NCBI GenBank assembly: GCA_028717405.1
Contig: JAQUNY010000012.1
Span: forward strand, 1 to 20,911
Source: Eubacteriales bacterium
GTDB lineage: Bacteria > Bacillota > Clostridia > JAQUNY01
Direction of reading: 5' to 3'
DNA: 20,911 bases
Below the pieces are notes generated by a model. That model was not told the origin of the DNA. It ran no database searches and saw nothing but the letters and a program-made list of their open reading frames with translations. Position 1 is the first letter of the stretch. Each line of letters starts with the position of its first letter. The translations under genes were made by a program, and so were the position numbers. Positions 7,450 through 13,623 of the stretch are shown here, piece by piece.

Positions 7450-8193
7450 TTAGATGGGTATCTTTTCAAGCCATAACCTGTAACTACAGGCTACCAAAAT
7501 GAATCCGGCACTTTTGGCAAGATTCTGTGATATCTTGTTTTCATTGTTACAGCTATACAAGACTTCTTTATCTTTTTCAAGCAAATACTCAGACATTAGT
7601 ATTACATTTGATATACCATATCCCTGCTGACGATGCTCTGGAATGGTTTCTACACCAATATCTACAGCATCTGCTCCTAAATAACTATATCCACAAATAG
7701 AAATAATCTTTTCATCAATTACTGTACCGCAATATTGACGATCTGGCTGAAGCTGCTTGTATGCTTTTGTCATTACCGGATATTTATTACTGTTGTCAAT
7801 TAAACCACATAAATTAGATATCTTACTTTTGTTTAACATAGATAAATTATCACAACCAAATGAGTAACCGTATCTACGGCTTCTGCTATTATTTATTTCA
7901 TACCCGGATTCAAGATTAACCGATTTCGTTGTACTTATTATATTGTTTAATGATTCATTTGAAAATAAATCTTCTTTAAATATTTTATAATGCTCCAGTA
8001 ATATATCCTTATATTCAGGTAAAGACGCCAAAACAGTATACCCAGTATTAAACACAATAAACTGAATTGGTGTATAGAAAGAACCCAAATTTGCATTTGA
8101 AGCATTAAGCAAGCTATAAATAACTTCTTTTTGTGAAATATCACGATATTCACAATTTACTTTTTTTAATAATCGTGCAATAATTTTATCCAT
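7450..8193 (-). CDS. GNAT-family N-acetyltransferase, 247 aa
   Basis: The C-terminal domain shows the GNAT signature: AVDIGVETIPEHRQQGYGIS (about residues 176-195), with R-Q-Q-G-Y-G at the CoA pyrophosphate site, a preceding beta strand (KIISICGYSYLGA), and the closing segment VLYSCNNENKISQNLAKSAG with a final strand FILVACSYRLWL. The long N-terminal part (residues 1-140) is helical and carries no motif I know; its pattern recalls bacterial GNAT proteins annotated only as acetyltransferases. The ATG at 8193 has TTGGAG five bases upstream. The gene is convergent with the GNAT at 6452, about 190 bp apart. The reaction is acetyl transfer to an unknown acceptor. Confidence 0.82.
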   Translation of the reverse strand: MDKIIARLLKKVNCEYRDISQKEVIYSLLNASNANLGSFYTPIQFIVFNTGYTVLASLPEYKDILLEHYKIFKEDLFSNESLNNIISTTKSVNLESGYEINNSRSRRYGYSFGCDNLSMLNKSKISNLCGLIDNSNKYPVMTKAYKQLQPDRQYCGTVIDEKIISICGYSYLGADAVDIGVETIPEHRQQGYGISNVILMSEYLLEKDKEVLYSCNNENKISQNLAKSAGFILVACSYRLWLEKIPI

Positions 8194-8379
8194 TTTACTC
8201 CAAGGTACTTGATAATCAATTCATGTGCAAATATCAGATTATCCGGGTTGTAAACCGGAGCATCCGGACACCTTGCACACCTTGCTGAATGATTTGATTT
8301 TACAGCATCACCCCCAGCATTTCAATCAGTATTACTTACAGCGGGACAGGCCAAAAAGCTGGATACCAGCTTATCTCCA

Positions 8380-8478
8380 CCAGTTCACTCCACGCCGTAT
8401 GCCACCCCAGGCGCTCCCCTGCCTTTACAGGCGGTTAGGCATATTTAACAGACAGGGCAGTAAAGTGGAGCGGTATCA
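8380..8478 (+). repeat. Long dispersed repeat, unit 4
   Basis: The unit contains CCAGTTCACTCCACGCCGTA, GGCGCTCCCCTGCCTTTACA and the core from 8431. Its outer arms CGCTCC and GGAGCG are perfect complements, where other copies have a G-U pair (GGGGCG), so the change keeps the pairing. The inner CTGCC (8419-8423) can pair with GGCAG near 8456. Confidence 0.8.
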
Positions 8479-8490
8479 ATGACGATATGA

Positions 8491-8596
8491 GATACATCCC
8501 CAGTTCTCTCCACGCAATATGCCACCCCAGGCGCTCCCCAACCTTACAAGCGGTTAGGCATATTGAGCAGACAGGGCAGTATAGCAGGGCGGAATC
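8491..8596 (+). repeat. Long dispersed repeat, unit 5
   Basis: It follows unit 4 with a core spacing of about 120 bp. The left block CCCCAGTTCTCTCCACGC and core GCGGTTAGGCATATTGAGCA are followed by GACAGGGCAGTATAGCAGGG. Confidence 0.8.
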
Positions 8597-8696
8597 AAAC
8601 CTTATATTAAATTACTGCAAACGCGCGTGAAACTAATCCTTTGGCGGATTAGGAACCAAACTCTTGAAGCAATAGGTAGATAATCTTCATTATCAT

Positions 8697-10106
8697 TTAG
8701 AGGAATTGCCTGAAATTTTCGATTATATGAAATGTTGAGTAATTGGCATCGTGATAATTATGTGCTTTATTCAAACTTGTGCGCGAAAGGTAAAGTATAT
8801 CATCTCCATCAATTATGAATGAAGGATACTGGAATCCGACATCTTTCGGATTTTCCTGCCTGTAATCAATCAGCACCTTAACTATATGCCAGTTGAATAA
8901 ATCTCCTGATGCCTGTAATGCAAGTACATTGCGCTGAGTTGGAAACGACGGGTCTACACAAATATTTCCCATGGCCAGATATTGACTGCTGAGTGCATCG
9001 TATAGTATATGGGATTTACTGTTACTGCCGCTTGGTAAACTTATGAACTTATAGAATCGCGGCGCAGCTTCAGGATTTCCCGGATCGATCTCCAATGAAA
9101 CAGCTATTCCATGATCCGGTTCACAGTTTTGGGCTTGCAACCGCAAAATATTAAGAAGCCTGCCATCTTTCCCCAAAACTACGTTCCCCTCAAGTAATCC
9201 GGTGCTTTTACCAACCGGTGATCCAGGCCATGACGGATCATATGCTGTAAAATCCGAGCAAGTCCAGTTGCTGCTTTCCAATAAATCGGTATCTTCCTTT
9301 ATTGAAAGGGTGCCGATCACATGGCCGCCTTCCCTCCATGCCCCGTAGTCAATTGAGGTATATAATCTTCCCTGGGTATTAATAATAGGCATAGGCGTAC
9401 GCTGCCAACCGGCAGATAAATTTGAGCTGCTCCCGGAAAAAATCCGGACTGGCGGCATCCATGTAAAGCCTTCATCATTTGAGGCTCCGATAAGCAAATC
9501 CCCATATTCCGTGGAACAACCCAGCATATACAGCCTGTCTCGGTGAACAAACAGAGTACCCCAAAAACAAGGGAATAAATCAGCAACAAAATGCCAATTA
9601 ACTCCACGGTCTTCAGAACGGAACAATAATGTTAAATTCTGCGGCGCATTACCCGCAAAAACATCCATCGATGCAAGCAGACCACCTGATGGAAGCTTCA
9701 CAATAGACGGGCTGCATAGCGAACGGCCTGAAAATGCATATATTTCATCTTCCGGGTGCAGATAGTTAATAATCTTGCCTGGCGTTGTTCCGGTGCGGCC
9801 GAATCGGACAGCACTTGACTCTACTGGAGTATTTTTTCTTAAAATACGGAGTTCATAATCATTATCAGGTTTCAATCCTGTAATCAGCATTTTGGGCGTA
9901 TCTGCCATTAAAGTCTGCCAGGGCGCGCTGCTGCCCTTAAATCGCCACTCAAGTGTATGTTTGGCATCACAGCCGCCTGTATCAAACCACTCAAGCTCAA
10001 TTGTTTCCGCTTCCGGCGCCATACGGCAAATAAATGGTATACGGGCTTTATCCAATTGATGAGCGGGACGATATGGTCGATATTGCCAACCTGATATTCC
10101 TTTCAT
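8697..10106 (-). CDS. Sialidase-like six-bladed beta-propeller protein with N-terminal FN3-like domain, 469 aa
   Basis: Residues about 25-105 form a beta sandwich of fibronectin type III character (TIELEWFDTGGCDAKHTLEW, ending ITGLKPDNDYELRILR). From about 115 the protein reads as a sialidase-superfamily propeller. It has two clean Asp-boxes, S164-E-D-R-G-V-N-W171 and S209-N-D-E-G-F-T-W216, plus LCSPSIVKLPSGGLLASMD at the start and repeating strand patterns to the C-terminus. This fold occurs in sialidases and in glycoside hydrolases or lyases acting on complex glycans. I see no signal peptide, so the protein is probably cytoplasmic or released by an unusual route. The ATG at 10106 has GGGGGTC shortly upstream. 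It stands alone between repeat-rich gaps. The enzyme class is likely; the substrate is unknown. Confidence 0.75.
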   Translation of the reverse strand: MKGISGWQYRPYRPAHQLDKARIPFICRMAPEAETIELEWFDTGGCDAKHTLEWRFKGSSAPWQTLMADTPKMLITGLKPDNDYELRILRKNTPVESSAVRFGRTGTTPGKIINYLHPEDEIYAFSGRSLCSPSIVKLPSGGLLASMDVFAGNAPQNLTLLFRSEDRGVNWHFVADLFPCFWGTLFVHRDRLYMLGCSTEYGDLLIGASNDEGFTWMPPVRIFSGSSSNLSAGWQRTPMPIINTQGRLYTSIDYGAWREGGHVIGTLSIKEDTDLLESSNWTCSDFTAYDPSWPGSPVGKSTGLLEGNVVLGKDGRLLNILRLQAQNCEPDHGIAVSLEIDPGNPEAAPRFYKFISLPSGSNSKSHILYDALSSQYLAMGNICVDPSFPTQRNVLALQASGDLFNWHIVKVLIDYRQENPKDVGFQYPSFIIDGDDILYLSRTSLNKAHNYHDANYSTFHIIENFRQFL

Positions 10107-10354
10107 AATTAGACCCCCACACCAACATGATACATTTTACTAATGATATTTTACAGTATCAATTAGATATAAATATAATAATCTTTGAATTGAATCTATT
10201 TATTTTTTAATCAAATGCATCCGGGAAAATCATAGATTCAAGTTTATACTCCTTCTTCTGTACCCTTCTCCATGTCAGCTACTTGTGTAGATGCTTCATT
10301 CTACATCGAATTAAATCCCATCAAAGCAAGCAATTATATCTGTACACAATTTTA

Positions 10355-10530
10355 TATCATCATCGTCATTCACGCTATAGTTATTGCTATAATATTTCCC
10401 GTTTGGTATATATTGCCACATTAATTGCAGACACTGCGCCGTCATTCTCCCAGCACTCCCCTGCCATACAGGCAAGTATGGTATTTAGCAGACAGGGTTG
10501 TAATAAAGCAGGGCGGTATGTTTCGCACAA
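10355..10530 (+). repeat. Long dispersed repeat, unit 6
   Basis: The left flank ATCATCATCGTC and TATAGTTATTGCTATAATAT matches unit 1. The core is altered (GGCAAGTATGGTATTTAGCA), followed by GACAGGGTTG, AAAGCAGGGCGG and TATGTTTCGCAC. It is the longest and most diverged copy. Confidence 0.7.
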
Positions 10531-10578
10531 TTCTTTAAGCTCATAGCTAATAACTCATCATATCCATGACAATATGAA

Positions 10579-10676
10579 ATACATCCATCGCTCCATCAAT
10601 GCAGTATGCGGCGCTCCTCTGCCTTTACAGGCGGTTAGGCATATTTAGCAGACCGGGCAGTAAGGCGGGGCGATAT
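10579..10676 (+). repeat. Long dispersed repeat, unit 7
   Basis: The unit has GGCGCTCCTCTGCCTTTACA, the core from 10631, and GACCGGGCAGTAAGGCGGGG. It pairs with unit 6, with core spacing about 160 bp. Confidence 0.8.
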
Positions 10677-10872
10677 CCACACTTAGCGTATTTATGCTCA
10701 ATAGCTGCGATTTCAAGTCAGCTTGTTCCGTCATCTCCGGAATCGAAACTTTTCACATGTTGAAAAAAGGCCAGGTCTGTATTAATGATCCTATTCAAGA
10801 GGTTCAGTTTATCAATGCAATAATGAACGTAAGATAATAATCTTCAAAGTGTAAATTGCTGCTATATATTTT

Positions 10873-11181
10873 TTATACAAAAATTATTTGCACCAGAACC
10901 ATAACATTTACTTCGAGGATCCCTTTTGTCTTTTCCCTGGCTTTTCTTATTTCATTTTTTAACGCTCTGATATTTGCTTCAAGGAAATTGGTACTGAAAT
11001 CAGGTTCCAACATTCCAACGCCAGCTGTCGAAATCACCCCGACACCACCCTGGTCAGCCACCGCTGATGCAAGTCCGGACAACGAAATACCAATCCCCAT
11101 GCCGCCCTGTATAACGGGCAGCTTCGCCCTCAGATTGCCGATCAGCAACTCCTTCATATCTTTCACTTCTTGTATGTTCAT
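10873..11181 (-). pseudogene. Nitronate monooxygenase (2-nitropropane dioxygenase) family, N-terminal remnant
   Basis: From an ATG at 11181 (GGAGG 10 bases upstream) the frame reads MNIQEVKDMKELLIGNLRAK, then LPVIQGGMGIGISLSGLASA and VADQGGVGVISTAGVG, the FMN-binding N-terminus of the NMO/FabK-like TIM barrel. The match lasts about 95 residues, to KTKGILEVNVMVL. After that the sequence loses the family pattern and stops at 10873. Full proteins are about 320-360 residues, so two thirds is missing, apparently deleted up to the repeat region. Intact enzymes oxidise nitronates or act as flavin reductases. The gene has the same direction as the locus at 13624-20911 and was probably its downstream member before the IS inserted. 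Not functional as it stands. Confidence 0.85.
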
Positions 11182-11331
11182 AGAAAAAAAGCCTCCGCGC
11201 CTTTTGATCTGACGGCTCATTTTTCTATGAACATCTTCCGTAAAAAAGGGGGATAACCTGTCCACTTATTTATGAGCATATACATCGTGTCACACCGACA
11301 TTATATGCCTGATCAACAGAATAATCAATGG

Positions 11332-11345
11332 CAGGACAATCACTG
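11332..11345. repeat. Direct repeat at left border of the IS (putative target duplication)
   Basis: CAGGACAATCACTG occurs here and again at 13588-13601, just outside the two inverted ends of the element. IS1202-related elements are known for target duplications longer than 10 bp. The exact edges could shift by one or two bases. Confidence 0.6.
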
Positions 11346-11393
11346 TGTGTTTATCGTGTGATAATGTCACCCTATTAACTATCGAGGCAAAAT

Positions 11394-11406
11394 GTCACCT
11401 GGTGAC
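11394..11406. promoter_or_regulatory. 13-bp palindrome GTCACCTGGTGAC before the transposase
   Basis: Perfect 6-bp arms flank a single central T, overlapping the inner TGTCAC box of the left end and lying 31 bp before the transposase start. A palindrome here would suit a transposase or host factor acting as repressor. The matching inner box on the right end lacks this symmetry. Confidence 0.4.
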
Positions 11407-11437
11407 AATAAGTAGTTAATAATTCTATATAAACAGG

Positions 11438-12778
11438 ATGATAACATTGTCACAAAAGAAACTAGCTCACTCACATGTACTTGAAAGATTGATAAGTGAT
11501 GACAGTTTCACCAATACTGAAGCTGCAGAAGTAATGGGCCTTTCAAAACGTCAGGTTATCCGTCTGAAGGGAGAGTATAAAAAACACGGGATTGACGCAC
11601 TTGTACACAAGAATATTGGAAGGTCTCCATCCAATGCAATAAGTGATGAATTAAAGCAAAAAATAGTAGACCTTAAAAACACTACAATCTTTGAAAAGGC
11701 AAATTTTTGTCATTACAGGGAAATACTCGGCAGGGAAAAATATGGTATTCATATCAGTTATTCTACACTATATTCAACCCTCACATCAGCTGGCATTAAA
11801 AGTCCAATGACAAGAAGACCTGCCAAGAACCACAGGAGGCGTAAACGTAAAACCCGGGAAGGCATTATGCTGCAAATGGATGCTTCGCCATTTGACTGGC
11901 TAAATAATGGGGAGAAGTATTCAATTCATGGTGCCATTGATGATGCCACCGGCAAGGCAGTCGCTCTCTACATGTGCAAAGAGGAATGCTTGCATGGGTA
12001 TTTTGAGGTTATGCGCACTGTCATAACCGGAAATGGCATACCGATCAGCTTATATGCCGACAGGCATACCATTTTCATATCTCCCAAGGATGACAAACTG
12101 ACAGTTGAAGATCAGCTTGAAGGTGTTATGGTCAATGACACCCAGTTCGGAAGAGCTATCAGGCAGCTTGGGATAACCCTCATAAAAGCGAGGAGCCCAC
12201 AAGCAAAAGGTCGGGTCGAACGTCTGTGGGAGACACTTCAGAGCCGCCTTCCCATTGAGTTCGCGCTAAAGGATATTACTACTGTTGATGCTGCCAACAC
12301 ATTCCTTACAGGATACATCAATGAGTACAATACACAATTTGCTGTAGAGGCAGAGGAAAGCGAAAAGGCTTACAGGGAACTTTCACCTTCCCTCTGCCTG
12401 GACAACATCCTGTGCATCATCCAAAAAAGGACATTTGACAACGGCGGTGTTTTCTCGTTCTACAGCCGGACCTTCAAGATTGTTGCCGACAAGCTCGACA
12501 GGATCCTCCCGCACAAAGGTAATATCAATGTCCTGATCAGCCCCGTGTTTGGGGTGCGGGTTTGTTTTGCGGGAATCGTCTGTGACGCCGTCCCCTTCAT
12601 CAAACCTGAAAAAGCTGCAAAAAAGGCCTCTCCAAAACTCGGGAAGAAATACATTCCTGATGACAGCCACTATTATAAGTATGGCCATAAATTGATCAAA
12701 AAAGTCACTTTTGAGGACAATGATATCGCCATTTTGAAGATGCTGGAGAAAATCTTCCTGTGGAAAATGCCAGCTTAA
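11438..12778 (+). CDS. DDE transposase, ISNCY/IS1202-like, 446 aa
   Basis: The N-terminal helix-turn-helix (FTNTEAAEVMGLSKRQVIRL, about residues 24-43) is followed by a second HTH-like region with ISYSTLYSTLTSAGI and a basic linker (RRPAKNHRRRKRKTR). The catalytic core has MLQMDASPFDWL (first Asp near residue 147), SLYADRHTIF (second Asp), and SPQAKGRVERLWETLQSRLP with the third acidic residue in KGRVERLWE. This arrangement is that of IS481/ISNCY-type rve transposases. The C-terminal region (NGGVFSFYSRTFKI) is typical of ISNCY proteins. The start at 11438 has no strong ribosome binding site; a TTG at 11446 is an alternative. Length and motifs look intact, so the element may be active. Confidence 0.88.
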   Translation: MITLSQKKLAHSHVLERLISDDSFTNTEAAEVMGLSKRQVIRLKGEYKKHGIDALVHKNIGRSPSNAISDELKQKIVDLKNTTIFEKANFCHYREILGREKYGIHISYSTLYSTLTSAGIKSPMTRRPAKNHRRRKRKTREGIMLQMDASPFDWLNNGEKYSIHGAIDDATGKAVALYMCKEECLHGYFEVMRTVITGNGIPISLYADRHTIFISPKDDKLTVEDQLEGVMVNDTQFGRAIRQLGITLIKARSPQAKGRVERLWETLQSRLPIEFALKDITTVDAANTFLTGYINEYNTQFAVEAEESEKAYRELSPSLCLDNILCIIQKRTFDNGGVFSFYSRTFKIVADKLDRILPHKGNINVLISPVFGVRVCFAGIVCDAVPFIKPEKAAKKASPKLGKKYIPDDSHYYKYGHKLIKKVTFEDNDIAILKMLEKIFLWKMPA

Positions 12779-12790
12779 GGGGACTGGCAT
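12767..12790 (+). terminator. Hairpin overlapping the transposase stop
   Basis: ATGCCAG (12767-12773) and CTGGCAT (12784-12790) form a 7-bp stem around the TAA stop. No U-tract follows, so termination is doubtful. It may protect the mRNA or limit read-through. Confidence 0.35.
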
Positions 12791-12836
12791 AACTATATGT
12801 ATAAGCCGTATGCAAACCGGACGTACTCCCGATTAA

Positions 12837-12897
12837 GGCCCGGCTATGCCTGATGACCTGCTCTGCGGGAACGCAACAGGGAACCTGCAACCGGGCT
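12837..12897 (+). ncRNA. Candidate structured RNA in the IS tail (strand inferred)
   Basis: Outer stem GCCCGG (12838-12843) pairs with CCGGGC (12891-12896). Inside, CCTG (12857-12860) pairs with CAGG (12877-12880) and TGCG (12864-12867) with CGCA (12872-12875), closed by the GNRA tetraloop GGAA. The stretch is GC-rich in an AT-rich element and has no ORF. It matches no RNA family that I recognise. Strand follows the GGAA loop and the transposase direction. Confidence 0.45.
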
Positions 12898-12924
12898 GAA
12901 GTGTTAAACAAGGATCAAAACCTT

Positions 12925-12970
12925 TATACACTTCAAGGAAGGTATTAAATTCTAAATCAGATTCTATATT
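12925..12970. repeat. 46-bp perfect direct repeat, copy A
   Basis: This block is identical to 13277-13322 over 46 bp, beginning TATACACTTCAAGG and ending CAGATTCTATATT. The copies are 352 bp apart, with the 77-codon ORF between them. Confidence 0.9.
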
Positions 12971-13022
12971 TCATGACTGAAAGGCGGAGTGACAGCTGTT
13001 TAATTTTAGTGCAAATCATATC

Positions 13023-13256
13023 ATGATCATAAGCTCATTTGATTATCCGAAATGTATAGTATATGCAGTGAAAGACCTTGATACAAATCGTTGCTATAAG
13101 GTTTATGATTACTCAAAATCAACAAACATGATCCCTGGAGGCATTTATTGCATCTCTGGCAAAGTAAATACTGCCGACAAACTGTATTTGATACTTGAGC
13201 ATTGTAAAACGGATAAAAATTATCCACAAGTCAATGATTCGATTATCAATGCTTAA
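13023..13256 (+). CDS. Small passenger ORF in the IS tail, 77 aa, unrecognised
   Basis: The ATG at 13023 opens a 77-residue protein, MIISSFDYPKCIVYAVKDLD ... CISGKVNTADKLYLILEHC, rich in Y, K, D and C (four Cys) with alternating hydrophobic residues that suggest a small beta-rich fold. There is no signal peptide or membrane segment. Only a weak ribosome binding site is visible. It has no recognisable family and no transposase-like motif. It lies exactly between the two 46-bp direct repeats, inside the IS boundaries and downstream of the transposase, so it travels with the element. It may be a cargo gene, or a chance frame; codon usage resembles neighbouring genes. Confidence 0.45.
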   Translation: MIISSFDYPKCIVYAVKDLDTNRCYKVYDYSKSTNMIPGGIYCISGKVNTADKLYLILEHCKTDKNYPQVNDSIINA

Positions 13257-13276
13257 TTTTCCTGCAGTCTGATATA

Positions 13277-13322
13277 TATACACTTCAAGGAAGGTATTAA
13301 ATTCTAAATCAGATTCTATATT
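13277..13322. repeat. 46-bp perfect direct repeat, copy B
   Basis: Identical to 12925-12970. It immediately follows the 77-codon ORF. Recombination between the copies would delete 352 bp with the ORF. Confidence 0.9.
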
Positions 13323-13368
13323 GTTTTAACAAGATAATGGATTTGCCATTTTTTCGCATTGTGCTTTA

Positions 13369-13459
13369 AAGATACGCTTTTTACCTCTTCATGGGCGGGA
13401 ATTTCGGGGCTAATTTACTAAGTCCTTACGGGTGGGTAAGATTTAAAAAAGCGTATCTT
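13369..13459. other. Long hairpin near the right end of the IS
   Basis: AAGATACGCTTTTT (13369-13382) pairs perfectly with AAAAAGCGTATCTT (13446-13459). The stem can continue with ACC (13383-13385) and GGT (13435-13437) after a small bulge. The 49-nt apical part contains GGGCGGGAATTTCGGGGC and GGGTGGG, a G-rich stretch. It could be a bidirectional terminator shielding the element from outside transcription, or an RNA or DNA structure used by the element. Confidence 0.5.
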
Positions 13460-13523
13460 GTTTCTGTCACAATGAGTTATCTGAATAATATACACATTTA
13501 ATTTAACTGCTTTTATGTCGCAC

Positions 13524-13587
13524 ACCCAGTGACATTTTGCCCCGATAATTAACATGTATTATGGGTGACATTTTCGCTCGTTATTGT
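13524..13587 (-). repeat. Right inverted end of the IS
   Basis: It carries two GTGACA boxes (13529-13534 and 13565-13570). Its reverse complement aligns with 11346-11402, with AAAATGTCACCC, GGGGCAAAATGTCAC and TTAATTATCG as conserved parts. The spacing between boxes is 36 bp here and 28 bp on the left. Confidence 0.65.
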
Positions 13588-13623
13588 CAGGACAATCACT
13601 GGTATTTTTTCTGAATCCGGCTT

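Larger units (their letters stand above)
8194..8696. other. Intergenic region, 503 bp, two repeat units
   Basis: This gap lies upstream of the second GNAT gene and downstream of the propeller gene. It holds the paired repeat units at 8380-8478 and 8491-8596. The open frames here come from the repeats and show no domain or credible start. Confidence 0.6.
10107..10872. other. Intergenic region, 766 bp, repeat-rich
   Basis: This region lies between the start of the propeller gene and the nitronate monooxygenase remnant. It contains the paired units 10355-10530 and 10579-10676. The first 150 bases upstream of the propeller gene are very AT-rich and probably hold its promoter. No real gene is visible. 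Confidence 0.6.
11346..13587 (+). mobile_element. ISNCY/IS1202-like insertion sequence with a long 3' non-transposase tail, about 2.24 kb
   Basis: The borders are set by a 14-bp direct repeat and by imperfect inverted ends. The left end reads ATAATGTCACCC, then AACTATCGAGGCAAAATGTC. The reverse complement of the right end reads AAAATGTCACCC, then AATTATCGGGGCAAAATGTC. Each end thus carries two TGTCAC boxes (11365 and 11393; on the other strand 13529 and 13565), probably the transposase-binding sites. The transposase fills only 11438-12778. The remaining 800 bp holds a candidate RNA, a small ORF between direct repeats and a long hairpin. The element lies between a nitronate monooxygenase remnant and an aldo/keto-reductase-like gene. 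Confidence 0.8.

Noticed and set aside
8225..8482. Plus-strand open frame of 85 codons
   Set aside because: It is made largely of the long dispersed repeat, has no ribosome binding site and no domain pattern.
10283..10546. Plus-strand open frame of 87 codons
   Set aside because: It runs through dispersed repeat unit 6, and its His/Tyr/Ser-rich composition is not protein-like.
4560..10676. Repeats considered as a CRISPR array
   Set aside because: Units are 100 bp or longer, imperfect, unevenly spaced over 6 kb and separated by genes. There are no cas genes.
10856..11212. Plus-strand frame of 118 codons over the nitronate monooxygenase remnant
   Set aside because: The opposite strand reads a clear FMN-binding family motif (PVIQGGMGIG), so this frame is its shadow.
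12802..12835. AGCCGTATGC ... ACGTAC resembles part of group II intron domain V
   Set aside because: The complementary arm needed for domain V (TACGGTT-like) is absent, the bulge and tetraloop do not fit, and no reverse transcriptase gene is nearby.
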